Part shown: positions 25,236-34,503 of the stretch, piece after piece
Numbering within the stretch: the first letter of the stretch is position 1
How the letters are laid out: each line of letters starts with the position of its first letter
DNA from: Pseudomonas fluorescens
Lineage (GTDB): Bacteria; Pseudomonadota; Gammaproteobacteria; Pseudomonadales; Pseudomonadaceae
Reading direction: 5' to 3'
DNA: 64,000 bases
Assembly: GCF_902497895.1 (NCBI RefSeq)
Contig: NZ_CABVHQ010000006.1
Coordinates: 1-64,000 of the forward strand
The notes under the pieces: generated by a model
Databases searched by the model: none
Told to the model about the DNA's origin: nothing
The model's input: only the letters and a program-made list of their open reading frames with translations
Position numbers and translations under genes: made by a program

Positions 25236-27041
25236 CTAAGGTAATTTGCTTTCTGGAATGCTTGAGCTCATTGGCGAGTATTTGTAGTTTTTAATGTAGG
25301 TCCAGCATTCTTCCTTTTTTGCCCACTCAGAGATCATCCTGCCTTGTGCTCCGCTATGTAAGGCCTCATCGACTTCTTTTGCCCAAACAACAATTTGCTT
25401 TGCCAATTCAGGTGATATTTTCTGATTTTGCCAGATCATTTCCAGATCGAAATTGGAGCCAACTTTGGCAGAGAAAAGTGACAGGGTATAAATCGTCACA
25501 TTTCCTTGAAATGCAGGAAACAGGGGGCGTAAAAGCTTCTGAGCAGCTTTGAAGAGAATTACTTGTGCGATCATCCGCTTGAACTCTGTTGACTCAGGTA
25601 CTTTTGACAGGCCCTTTTCTGCGCGGTTATCTACATCCAACATGAACGCGTCAAAATTCTTTTGTCCGCCAAGACTCGCCATGTGGGGGTTCTGTCCCCA
25701 CGCGTTCAGGAACTTTGCAAAGTCTGTCTTGGTGATCTTGCGAGCAGGTGGAATAGCTGCTTGCAGCTTTTTGATCCGAGCAGGTGTTTTACCTTCTCGT
25801 TCAAGCATGACCTTATAGCTACCGCCAGACCGCTCGTAATACCAGCGTCCGACTCCATCCGGGCAATAGGTTCGTGCGGCCAGTGCTTCAATTTCCGTAT
25901 GGAAGGGATGGTTTGCCGAAAGATCAGATGCTTTTACGGCGTTCTGACTGTTTGCATATTTAGAGATGTTGGAAATCAACAACTCTTCGCTTTCCGAGGA
26001 GCGTAATACGATGAGCTTGGCTGGTACTCGCACCTTGGACAAATCCGTATTTGGAAATTTTTTCTTGGTGAAGTAGAGAGATGCAGTGGTTTGTCCTCCA
26101 TTGACAATCTGCATTCCTTTCAGCCAAAGGATACCAGGTGAACCATCTGCTGCTCGGTTCATTCCTATTTCATCGGCAACCAAAACAACACCGTTGTTGT
26201 AAGCCATGAATCGTTCCGGTTCTGTGCGCAGGCTGTCGCGAATGCCTTTATTGATTTTCCCGGTTGCACTTAAAAAGGAGCGCACGTTGGCTTCAAGAAC
26301 TCGCGCGCCATATTTGTCGTAAATAAATCTTAGAGCCTCACCTGGAATCGCCGTCAAGGCATAATCATACTCACCTGCAACACCGGGGACCCATACACAA
26401 GGCAGAGCGCTTCCCGATATCTCATTGAAGTCAACTAAGACTTCATCCCTAGGGCGGTTCTGCTGGAGATGGTTGAACAACCGCTCTATATCCATCACTT
26501 CGAGCTGGATGGATTTTCCTTGGAATTCAGTGGGGGCAAATCCCCCCTTGTTCTTCAACCACAAATCGGTGATGACGAAGACCCTTAGTTTGACCAAGCC
26601 AGAGAAGAACTGTCTGACGCTGACAACTAGAGGATAAGCCTCATTTGTTTCATCCATGCTCTTCTCAAGCGTCCCATTGACGCAGTTCTTGAGAAAACGC
26701 ATGCATTGGTTGGCGGATTTGACAATTTCCGTTTGTGGGAGCGGCTCAATTTCATCAACCCCCTTGTAGAGACTGACAAACAGGTCAAGCTGATCCGGAG
26801 CTTCGTCATCGTCTGAAGAACCGAACGAATAACCACTCAAACGCAGGGTAGAGGCGCCGGGTTGATCGTCGAAATAGCACAGTTGCGGCTCATTGGTCAT
26901 GCCGATGTCGGACATGTGTTGCATGACCTTTTCGGCAAAAACTAATTCTGGATAGGGATATTTTTCCCCGGGTGAATCGAATGATAGCTCTGCCTCACGT
27001 ATCTCAGCTTGTAGTTCTTTTAGATACTCAACAAGTTCCAC
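25236..27041 (-). CDS. AIPR (abortive phage infection) family protein
   Basis: 601 aa from GTG 27041. The AIPR domain covers roughly residues 230-520: FMAYNNGVVLVADEI near 285, MQIVNGGQTTASLYF near 315, SKYANSQNAVKASDLSANHP near 365. AIPR proteins occur with restriction-type systems and phage abortive infection. It begins one base after the stop of the DUF4420 gene and is the last gene of the dcm-MORC-Z1-DUF4420-AIPR operon. Codon use is clearly less GC-rich than that of the core genes, suggesting acquisition. Confidence 0.87.
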   Translation of the reverse strand: MELVEYLKELQAEIREAELSFDSPGEKYPYPELVFAEKVMQHMSDIGMTNEPQLCYFDDQPGASTLRLSGYSFGSSDDDEAPDQLDLFVSLYKGVDEIEPLPQTEIVKSANQCMRFLKNCVNGTLEKSMDETNEAYPLVVSVRQFFSGLVKLRVFVITDLWLKNKGGFAPTEFQGKSIQLEVMDIERLFNHLQQNRPRDEVLVDFNEISGSALPCVWVPGVAGEYDYALTAIPGEALRFIYDKYGARVLEANVRSFLSATGKINKGIRDSLRTEPERFMAYNNGVVLVADEIGMNRAADGSPGILWLKGMQIVNGGQTTASLYFTKKKFPNTDLSKVRVPAKLIVLRSSESEELLISNISKYANSQNAVKASDLSANHPFHTEIEALAARTYCPDGVGRWYYERSGGSYKVMLEREGKTPARIKKLQAAIPPARKITKTDFAKFLNAWGQNPHMASLGGQKNFDAFMLDVDNRAEKGLSKVPESTEFKRMIAQVILFKAAQKLLRPLFPAFQGNVTIYTLSLFSAKVGSNFDLEMIWQNQKISPELAKQIVVWAKEVDEALHSGAQGRMISEWAKKEECWTYIKNYKYSPMSSSIPESKLP

Positions 27042-27042
27042 T

Positions 27043-28056
27043 TTAAAAAACCCCTAATTCCTGCAATGCCTGATCTAGGCTAATTTTTTGAGATTGCACA
27101 AGTCCAAGGTCTATCTCATACCTTGCTCGCAGCACACCCAGTGGTGTGTTGAAGGGAGTCAGGCGTGGAAAGTGTTCGTCCACACGATGAATCACTAATT
27201 CAGTAAGTGCGAAGGCTCGTGTGTACCGGTTCTGGTGTGTGTCTAGGTAGCCGCCATGCACTAGGCAGTTGTCGAAGGCACGCAGGGCCGCTGGGTCTGA
27301 GGAAAATCCTTGGCGCAATAGATCGATATGCTGCACAAGATTTTTTCCTTCCTCGCTTAGATGCAACTTGACTCCCGCCAAAAAGAACGGGTAACGCAAC
27401 GAGTCGTCAAGTTGTTCCAGTGAGTCAATGCACGCTGGAAATCCTTCGCTTGCAATTGTTGTCTTGACCTCGATTGAACCGCTTCCCAGTTCAAAGTCAT
27501 GAAGGCCGTCCAGCGGTCCTTTCCAAGCGTCTACTGAATTGAACAACGGCATTCCTGCTTCTATTAATTTGCTCAGAACATTCAGTTCCCCGACAAGTCC
27601 GAGCTCCTCTTCAGCAGAAAGACCTTCGTGTCCTCGGCGCATGAAGTCCTGCCATGCTCTGATTCTTCCCAGGTAGCGTTGGAATAGGAGTTCTTCCTTT
27701 GCATCCGAACTTGCTTGGACGGTGCTCAGTACATCGACCACCATGCTGCTGAACAGGTCTAGGCTGCCAGCAGGCTGGCGGACCAGCGCCAGCCAATTGA
27801 GCCCCCGGCCCACTTCACCCAATGTCGCCTTTTCCACCTTGAAACCGTGACCATTGGGCAATTGATTCATGGCGGGTAGTTTCAGGGATGGAAACCCAAT
27901 CAGCAACGCTTCCTCATTACCCGGTGAGCTGCGTGCGGCGCGCAATCGACAGCCACCGCATTCGGCCATTGCAATGCTACGCCAGCCTTCATCGGGACTG
28001 TCACCTGCCAGAGGGCGCCAGATAGCTTGCATTTCTTCTTCAGTCACAAGCGCCAT
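27043..28056 (-). CDS. PD-(D/E)XK motif protein (DUF4420)
   Basis: 337 aa from ATG 28056 (MALVTEEEMQAIWRPL), preceded by GGGAGC and overlapping the Z1 stop by 17 nt; the longer frame is a shadow of the Z1 gene. Central nuclease core: EEELGLVGELNVLSKLIEAG (Glu), WKGPLDGLHDFELGSGSIEVK where D...E-x-K is the PD-(D/E)XK signature. The family accompanies Z1 ATPases and GHKL ATPases in restriction-like operons and is the probable nuclease. Confidence 0.85.
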   Translation of the reverse strand: MALVTEEEMQAIWRPLAGDSPDEGWRSIAMAECGGCRLRAARSSPGNEEALLIGFPSLKLPAMNQLPNGHGFKVEKATLGEVGRGLNWLALVRQPAGSLDLFSSMVVDVLSTVQASSDAKEELLFQRYLGRIRAWQDFMRRGHEGLSAEEELGLVGELNVLSKLIEAGMPLFNSVDAWKGPLDGLHDFELGSGSIEVKTTIASEGFPACIDSLEQLDDSLRYPFFLAGVKLHLSEEGKNLVQHIDLLRQGFSSDPAALRAFDNCLVHGGYLDTHQNRYTRAFALTELVIHRVDEHFPRLTPFNTPLGVLRARYEIDLGLVQSQKISLDQALQELGVF

Positions 28057-30898
28057 ATTGCTGCTCCCAGCTTTGCCAATGAACGTTGTTGACCATGTAT
28101 TCGACTTTGGTTTTGGAGTTACTGCCCGGGAAACTAATAGCGAAAGCAACTACAGGCGGAGTTCCTAGTGGGAAGTTTTCCTTCTCCGCTTTCTGAGGGT
28201 CCAGCAACGAGATAATCAGCAGCCCTGTCTCAGGGTGTGGGGCGACGCCGTCAGCGCCAAGCCCACGTACCCGTCGTATTGCGGCTCCACTCGGGACTGC
28301 TGGTAACTCATTCTTGTCTCGTCGCCCCTTGTCTGCTTGCCAAGCAGCTTGGGTCAGCGCCAATGCTGCATTCCATGCGGAATCGTCCAGGTCCATTGCC
28401 TCATCCCGCGGGGATAACAAGCGTCCAATGGCATATCGGTCGATAAGATTTTTCCCTGTACGCTTCATCAGATTGACCGTTCTACCTCCAACTTGATGCG
28501 GGATCTCGCTGTCACCAGAGACGATTGCCACTGTCCATTGAGTTAGCTCCCCGTTGAGGCTCATCATTTCAATAAAACGGGCGAGCAACTTACTGTTGAC
28601 CTTTAGCGACTCAGGATGGGTTTCGTATTCTCGGAGGAAAGTCGCAACCTTTTCGGCATCGATGTTTGCCCAATGAGCTCCTCGCCACTTATCAATTTTC
28701 CCTGTTCGTTTCTGTGCAGGTATCTCATTGGCCCCACCGAGTTTGTCCGTGAAGCGCTCGAACGCTGCAAGATTCTTGCTAAGAGCTTCACTCTCCTTGA
28801 AAAAGGCAACCGTTTCAGATATCTGCCCGCTGAATGATAGATATAGAGGTTTCGCTGCCCGCATTTTCAGCCGTGAAGTTACCATGAGCACGGAGTGGGA
28901 TTTGACCTTGAGTCCATAATCGATAGGCTTTCCGCCGCTTTCGCACATCATGTCGAATTCGTCACGTAGCTCCTCGGACGCGTCCGCAATATGCCCGAAC
29001 CACTCGATCAGATCGCTGGTGGTGTAAAGGCGGCAGAGGTCAATATACCCATGACGGTAACCAAACCAGCGTCCCATCTGCATGAGCGTGTCGTACATTT
29101 TTGAGGCGCGCAGGAAGTAACTGACACTCAGTCCCTCAAGTGTTAGTCCCCGAGCGAGTTTGTCGCCACCGATGGCAATCACTTTTAGACCCGTAGGTGT
29201 ATCGGCGTAATCAAGAGCATCCTTGGCGGTGCCGTTGATCATTCGTACATCCAAGCTCTCCAGTACATTGAGAAGCTGAGCACGAACATCAGCCCAGTCT
29301 GGAAGTTTGCATTCATCGGGGGTATCCAGCGACTCACTGACTTCGTTGCTGGTTGGTACAAAGTCTCTTTCCCATAAGGTCTTCAACTCAGAGAGCAATT
29401 TCTTTTCATCGATACCCAGCGACAGTCGCTGTTTAACATTGTTCACATAGGCTTGCACCTGTTCGTGCACGACCTTTTGTACCCTGTTGAATCGAGTTAC
29501 ATGCACCAGCATTGAGTTGTGCGCGTCACCTTGGCCTCTGAGTTGACGGGTAGCACAACTCAAAATGAAGGCGTTAATCGCTTCGACCAAGGAGTCCGGC
29601 ATGCTATGTGGCCCTGAATGGACCGGGTGGAAGTTGCTCCTATGGCCATGCGGCATCCATCCCGTACGGCCATCCTCGTCGCAGTAATCCGAGACTGTTC
29701 GTACCAGCGGTAATCCACCCTCGCGCCCCTCTTCGGCTGAGAGGCCAAATACTCTTGTCGGCCCTACATACGAAGAAGGTGCGGCCAAGTTAGAGATGAA
29801 CGCAGAGGGAAAGAGGTCTGGCCCTTCTTCACCCGTCTCACCTTTGTCATGAATGAAAATATTGGCGAATGGGGTGGCGGTGTAGCCTACGTAGGCACTT
29901 CGGGTAAAGGTATGCAGGATTCGGCGAATCATCCGATTGATGGCGGTTGGTTCGTGTTCCAGATCAGGTAAACCGTCTGCACCAACAACTTGCTCGCCGG
30001 TATCGACAGAGGCTTGGTCCGACTCATCATCAATCACCAGTACTGGCAGGTGAGTAATGAGTTTTCGACCGGTTTCATTATCCTGACTATTGGCTACATG
30101 ATCGCGTAGCCAGACGAGCAGTCGTGTCAGCACTGACTTGTTTTTTTTGACAACAAACAGCCATGGCCGCTCTTCCGGGGATATGCCGAGGTTGCGGACG
30201 AATCCCATGTTGAAATCGCCGTTATTACTGCGATTTGTTGCATAGTGCGGTCGGATAGACGGGGAACCATCAATTTTTCCCACGCCGATCAAGCGGGTTG
30301 CACCCGGGGTGGGACCAGTCTCGAAGCCCAGGAAGCCCTCGTCCAAACGCATTTGAGTCTGTGAACGTAGATTGTTGTGCAGGCCTGCCAATACAATGAT
30401 TATCTTGTAGCCCGCATCCGCTGCCTTGCAGACAAGCCCTGTAAAGTTCCCTGTTTTACCGGACTGTACGTGACCAACCACCAGGCCTCGTCGATCCCAT
30501 GGACCATCTCGGGTTGGATCTTCCAGCATCGACAGAATGGAGTCGGTGGATTTGTCTACCGACTCGACCGCTGCCCAAGGCAATTTTCCTTCCTGCCACT
30601 CCCGATAGCGCTGCCAGTAACGCCAATCGGTTTTTCTTTCCTGGGTCAGCCACGGGACGTGCCCCGCGTTATCCATCAGCGTTGCATCTTCTCCCACCCA
30701 GATGCTGAAACGACGGATAAGCTCGTCGGTCACACCGTCCCGATCCAGTTCTTTACCCCAATTAGGGTTCATGAATAGAACGCGATCAATCATTTCTCCA
30801 ATCATGGACGGCGTTACGTCAGCGTCACCTTTTTGGGCGATCAGCAACTCCTGCACAATCTTGATGACACTGGTTTTGCTCTTTTCGGGGTCCGTCAT
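28040..30898 (-). CDS. Z1-domain ATPase
   Basis: 952 aa. Walker A GHVQSGKT (142-149), Walker B VLVIDDESDQ at about 285-295, YVGYTATPFANIF (motif III-like, TATP) near 340, and GGDKLARGLTLEGLSVSYFL with GRWFGYR later, as in superfamily-2-like Z1 proteins. Z1 ATPases are known from operons with MORC/MutL-like ATPases, Dcm methylases and endonucleases and are thought to move along or remodel DNA. Overlaps the downstream DUF4420 gene; the upstream GHKL ATPase ends 23 bp before its start. Confidence 0.9.
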   Translation of the reverse strand: MTDPEKSKTSVIKIVQELLIAQKGDADVTPSMIGEMIDRVLFMNPNWGKELDRDGVTDELIRRFSIWVGEDATLMDNAGHVPWLTQERKTDWRYWQRYREWQEGKLPWAAVESVDKSTDSILSMLEDPTRDGPWDRRGLVVGHVQSGKTGNFTGLVCKAADAGYKIIIVLAGLHNNLRSQTQMRLDEGFLGFETGPTPGATRLIGVGKIDGSPSIRPHYATNRSNNGDFNMGFVRNLGISPEERPWLFVVKKNKSVLTRLLVWLRDHVANSQDNETGRKLITHLPVLVIDDESDQASVDTGEQVVGADGLPDLEHEPTAINRMIRRILHTFTRSAYVGYTATPFANIFIHDKGETGEEGPDLFPSAFISNLAAPSSYVGPTRVFGLSAEEGREGGLPLVRTVSDYCDEDGRTGWMPHGHRSNFHPVHSGPHSMPDSLVEAINAFILSCATRQLRGQGDAHNSMLVHVTRFNRVQKVVHEQVQAYVNNVKQRLSLGIDEKKLLSELKTLWERDFVPTSNEVSESLDTPDECKLPDWADVRAQLLNVLESLDVRMINGTAKDALDYADTPTGLKVIAIGGDKLARGLTLEGLSVSYFLRASKMYDTLMQMGRWFGYRHGYIDLCRLYTTSDLIEWFGHIADASEELRDEFDMMCESGGKPIDYGLKVKSHSVLMVTSRLKMRAAKPLYLSFSGQISETVAFFKESEALSKNLAAFERFTDKLGGANEIPAQKRTGKIDKWRGAHWANIDAEKVATFLREYETHPESLKVNSKLLARFIEMMSLNGELTQWTVAIVSGDSEIPHQVGGRTVNLMKRTGKNLIDRYAIGRLLSPRDEAMDLDDSAWNAALALTQAAWQADKGRRDKNELPAVPSGAAIRRVRGLGADGVAPHPETGLLIISLLDPQKAEKENFPLGTPPVVAFAISFPGSNSKTKVEYMVNNVHWQSWEQQYGACD

Positions 30899-30921
30899 TA
30901 CTCACATCTCATCATTTAGAA

Positions 30922-32406
30922 TCAAGGCTGATCGGGAAGAGCGGCTATTAATTCCGGAAAGTTATGGAAGGGTTCCATGTGCAAAAGCTTTTCACGCCCA
31001 GCCGCAGCCGAATATCCTTTGAGGCGTATTAGGTTGCCGTACATTATCTGAAGGATTGATTCGACTTCGGCTGCAGGCTCGCCAGCGAATCCCACCCGGG
31101 GAGTTTCCTTGTCTTCGGCGGTATCCACCCAGATGCGTTGTACCGGTACAGTCTCTTCGATCACCCTCAACATTGCTTTGATCTGAGGCATCAGTGCCCC
31201 CGCTTCGTCGAGGACTGCTCGCATGGCAGGATGTTCCAGATCAATCCGATATCGTGTGCCGCCGCTGGACTGGTCGGTTTTACATGCTTCGATAATGGGC
31301 GGCCCCTGAATTGCTCCAACAGGGCGTCCCCGGTGAGCGAACGCTCGTCGCGATCGCGAGCGTGTTTCCTCCGCTAAACGCGCGAGCCAGGATCGCAACG
31401 CGATAGGTGGGCGTGCGGTTGATTTACGAATGTCGATTTTCCAATCTACATCCGCATTGTTGGGGATATCCAAGCGGATGCGCGCCAGCCGATGGGCTTC
31501 ATCCTTGGTCCAGGCTCGACCTGCACCCAGCCCCAGCCAGCTACCGGCGACAAGAAGTCGCTCGTTACGGTATATGTAAAAACCTTGTTGAGCTGCCCAT
31601 CCTTCCGGGCCGGCCGCTTCTTCGTATTCTTTCTCCGTTAGGCGATCACGGTGGGGGAGAACATGGCACTGCGCAGAGATAGTTCGATTTATCGGGCACA
31701 CGGCAACTGGGGGACTCCACGCCTTCGAGGGATGCCCATTGAGGAAAGGGTCCCAAGCCTTAATCGGCTTGCCATTAAGCAGAAGACGTAAGCGGTTACT
31801 CGAAATATAGCGGTGAAAGACCATTCCCAAGTGCTGTTTGACTTGGGTCGCTAGGTCTAAGAATTCTTGAACCCTGAATCCGTTGGTAACGATGCGATCA
31901 AGTATTTCCCATAGAACCAGCGTGCCTTTGCCAGCTTCTACAAGAGGCTGTAAAAAAACCTCGGAGCCCTCGTGAGGCCCTTCCAAAAGATGCCAGCCCT
32001 GATCGGTACTGGCTGCCAGAACGTCAAGATCCCAACGTAGTGACTCCAAACCGATTTCGTTGATCGTCGCAACTGTCAGGCGTCTACATTGAGAAAACGA
32101 GGCGGTTTTTAGTCCTAGTCCAAAACGCCCTAGGTCGTTTGAACCCCGCTCTTCAAGTGGATTACGCTCACCAAGACGCATGGCTTTGTCCAGCTCCGCT
32201 GACGACATGCCTCGGCCATTGTCGAGTACATAAATTCTGCTGGAATTTTCTTTCCATTCGAAGTTTACATGAACTAAATCTGCGCCCGCGCCGATACTGT
32301 TATCTATGATGTCCGCTAGCGCAGTAGCAGTGTTATAACCTAGTCCGCGGAGTGCCTCGATCATCGCTCCCGCCCGGGGCGGGGCATGCCTTGATTTAGC
32401 CTGCAT
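30922..32406 (-). CDS. GHKL (MORC/Hsp90-like) ATPase
   Basis: 494 aa from ATG 32406. N-box ALADIIDNSIGAGA (29-42), G1 box DNGRGM (62-67), G2 region GRFGLGLKTASFSQ near 95. The rest is the S5-like and C-terminal part of MORC/MutL-type ATPases. Start overlaps the end of dcm by 11 nt, indicating coupling. In related restriction-type operons this protein is thought to act as an ATP-driven clamp cooperating with Z1 and nuclease subunits. Confidence 0.88.
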   Translation of the reverse strand: MQAKSRHAPPRAGAMIEALRGLGYNTATALADIIDNSIGAGADLVHVNFEWKENSSRIYVLDNGRGMSSAELDKAMRLGERNPLEERGSNDLGRFGLGLKTASFSQCRRLTVATINEIGLESLRWDLDVLAASTDQGWHLLEGPHEGSEVFLQPLVEAGKGTLVLWEILDRIVTNGFRVQEFLDLATQVKQHLGMVFHRYISSNRLRLLLNGKPIKAWDPFLNGHPSKAWSPPVAVCPINRTISAQCHVLPHRDRLTEKEYEEAAGPEGWAAQQGFYIYRNERLLVAGSWLGLGAGRAWTKDEAHRLARIRLDIPNNADVDWKIDIRKSTARPPIALRSWLARLAEETRSRSRRAFAHRGRPVGAIQGPPIIEACKTDQSSGGTRYRIDLEHPAMRAVLDEAGALMPQIKAMLRVIEETVPVQRIWVDTAEDKETPRVGFAGEPAAEVESILQIMYGNLIRLKGYSAAAGREKLLHMEPFHNFPELIAALPDQP

Positions 32407-34021
32407 CACCTTCTCCTCGGTGATTTTCAGTCCATACAGATGACCATTCGCCCGTCGTGATAACATTCGCTACTACAGCGGCTATTCTTGATGCCAACAG
32501 AGGGGGTACAGCATTCCCGACCTGATGGAATTGTTGCGTCCGGTTGCCTTCAAAAAAATAGTTATCGGGGAACGTTTGCAGACGTGCCGCCTCACGTACC
32601 GTCAAACTGCGACACTGAAACGGATCGTAATGAATGAAGTAGTGCCCATCCTTGGATATGTGACTGGTGACAGTCGTTGATGGATAGTTCTCGAGCTGAA
32701 CTCTGAAGCGATCACTGAACTTCCCTGATTCCCAGTTCTTATGCTCTGGAGCCAGCCCAGGCAGGCCGAAGTCTAGGTGACCTTTGGGGGAGCGTTTATG
32801 TGTCCGCGCGAAGATGGATGCGAATACATAGCGCTTGAGGTCTGATGGCATATGGCCTCTAGCTTCATGGTTCAGCCAGACGTCCAGCTTGTTATCCTTG
32901 TACCAGTGATCTAGATCAGTTGATTGCGTAGAGCCGTCCCCGGCGTTGCGCGGATAGCGTAATGCGCCAGTATTCAGAGAGCCGGTCATGAAGCTCGATC
33001 GGACTATTCTGATGTTTGCTTCGAGCCCGGGGTCTTTCTTGGGCAAGCCGGCTGCTGCATCCTGCAAGTTATCCAGTTGATTAATCAGTTCAAGATACCA
33101 AGACTGTGGGCTATCAGTGCTTCTGGAAAGACTACTGCGCAATCGCGGTAGTTTTCCAAGGACGCTGCCGGCAGATATTTCCGGGAAAGTTGGAAGTCGT
33201 TCGGGCTTTGGGGTTTGCCCTGCGGCGTCGATCGCGATGCCCAAGAGAATTACCCTGTGACGGGCCTGTGGAACACCGTGCTGCTCTGCACGTATGATGA
33301 AGTTGGTGGATTCTACTTCTGAGACATCATCGTCGGCACCAAAGGATTCATCACTCACAAGTGAGTAGATGCGGTATCGACGGCCAGAGCTTGGGTGGTT
33401 AAGTGCTACATCAGGATCGGACAAATCTTGAAGTATCTCGGGGAAGATTTCCTTACCCCCTACTTTGGCGGAAAGAATCCCTTTTACGTTCTCCATAACA
33501 AATATGGCAGGACGGTAGTGCTGGATGATTCGTAAGTAATCGCGATAGAGAAAGTGCCGATGGTCATCCTCAGGACGATAGTCGGTGTTCCCGCGGTTAC
33601 GAGACCGGCCGACAAGCGAGTAAGCCTGACAAGGTGGACCTCCGATGAGCACCCAAGGACGGGTTCTGTCCAGCTTGTTACGCAGGATTTCATCTAGCTC
33701 ATCATCGCCCTCTTTGGAGCCCAGTGTTATGCACTTGGCCTCATCCCCAGACCGGATCCACTGTACCTCACTGCGAGAGGACCAAGGGCGTTCGGAATGC
33801 CCGTTGCAGTAGTCATAGTAGTCATCCAGAGCACCGGGGTTGTGGCGTTTCAATAGGCGGTAGAACGCCCGAAGCCGCAGCGTCTTACGGGCTATTGGAT
33901 CTTTTTCGGCCGAAACAATGATCTCGAAATCATTACCTTGGTTGTATGATGAGAACCCCTCACCCAAGCCTCCTGGCCCTGCGAAAAGGTCTACTATCTG
34001 AATTGGTTGCACGCGATTCAT
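32396..34021 (-). CDS. dcm: DNA (cytosine-5) methyltransferase
   Basis: 541 aa. Motif I DLFAGPGGLGEGF (residues 11-23), catalytic motif IV GGPPCQAYSLVGRSRNRG, motif VI ENVKG, motif VIII QARHRVILLG, motifs IX-X RSLTVREAARLQTFPDNY and GNAVPPLLA. A complete m5C methylase. First gene of the leftward five-gene operon; it presumably protects the host at sites attacked by the MORC/Z1/DUF4420/AIPR proteins. vsr is divergent with 42 bp between starts. Confidence 0.95.
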   Translation of the reverse strand: MNRVQPIQIVDLFAGPGGLGEGFSSYNQGNDFEIIVSAEKDPIARKTLRLRAFYRLLKRHNPGALDDYYDYCNGHSERPWSSRSEVQWIRSGDEAKCITLGSKEGDDELDEILRNKLDRTRPWVLIGGPPCQAYSLVGRSRNRGNTDYRPEDDHRHFLYRDYLRIIQHYRPAIFVMENVKGILSAKVGGKEIFPEILQDLSDPDVALNHPSSGRRYRIYSLVSDESFGADDDVSEVESTNFIIRAEQHGVPQARHRVILLGIAIDAAGQTPKPERLPTFPEISAGSVLGKLPRLRSSLSRSTDSPQSWYLELINQLDNLQDAAAGLPKKDPGLEANIRIVRSSFMTGSLNTGALRYPRNAGDGSTQSTDLDHWYKDNKLDVWLNHEARGHMPSDLKRYVFASIFARTHKRSPKGHLDFGLPGLAPEHKNWESGKFSDRFRVQLENYPSTTVTSHISKDGHYFIHYDPFQCRSLTVREAARLQTFPDNYFFEGNRTQQFHQVGNAVPPLLASRIAAVVANVITTGEWSSVWTENHRGEGDAG

Positions 34022-34063
34022 GACGCCCTAACTCTGAGTTTCGCCCCTAATAAGCGGGAGAAG

Positions 34064-34480
34064 ATGAAGATGGATACAGTCAGTAAGGAAATCCGCTCAC
34101 GCATGATGTCCCAGATTGGGGGGAAGAATACCAGGCCCGAACTGAAAATTCGAAAATTGCTGCACGCCCAAGGCTTCAGGTTTCGACTCCACGTAAGGGC
34201 GTTGGTCGGGCAGCCAGATATTGTGCTCGCTAAGTACAAGGCATGCATCTTCGTACATGGCTGTTTCTGGCACCGCCATGAGGGTTGTCGATACGCCACA
34301 ATGCCAGCTACTAGAGTAGAATTCTGGGCTGAGAAGTTCCGCGGTAATGTGATGCGCGATGCTCGGAACAGAGACCATCTGATTGCCGCGGGCTGGCGAG
34401 TCTTTGAAGTGTGGGAGTGTGATCTGAAGGAAGCAAATCCAAACCTTGAATGGTTATACCAAGCGATCAGACAGTCATGA
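34064..34480 (+). CDS. vsr: Very short patch repair endonuclease
   Basis: 138 aa; ATG 34064 has GGGAG directly upstream (34070 is a second candidate). SRMMSQIGGKNTRPE, GQPDIVLAKYKACIFVHGCF, WHRHEGC and the FW..K...N..RD pattern are all conserved; the Asp of PDIVL is catalytic. Vsr nicks beside T:G mismatches that arise from deamination of 5-methylcytosine, so it pairs naturally with the divergent dcm gene. Confidence 0.95.
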   Translation: MKMDTVSKEIRSRMMSQIGGKNTRPELKIRKLLHAQGFRFRLHVRALVGQPDIVLAKYKACIFVHGCFWHRHEGCRYATMPATRVEFWAEKFRGNVMRDARNRDHLIAAGWRVFEVWECDLKEANPNLEWLYQAIRQS

Positions 34481-34503
34481 GACAAATTAACCCCCGCAAA
34501 TTA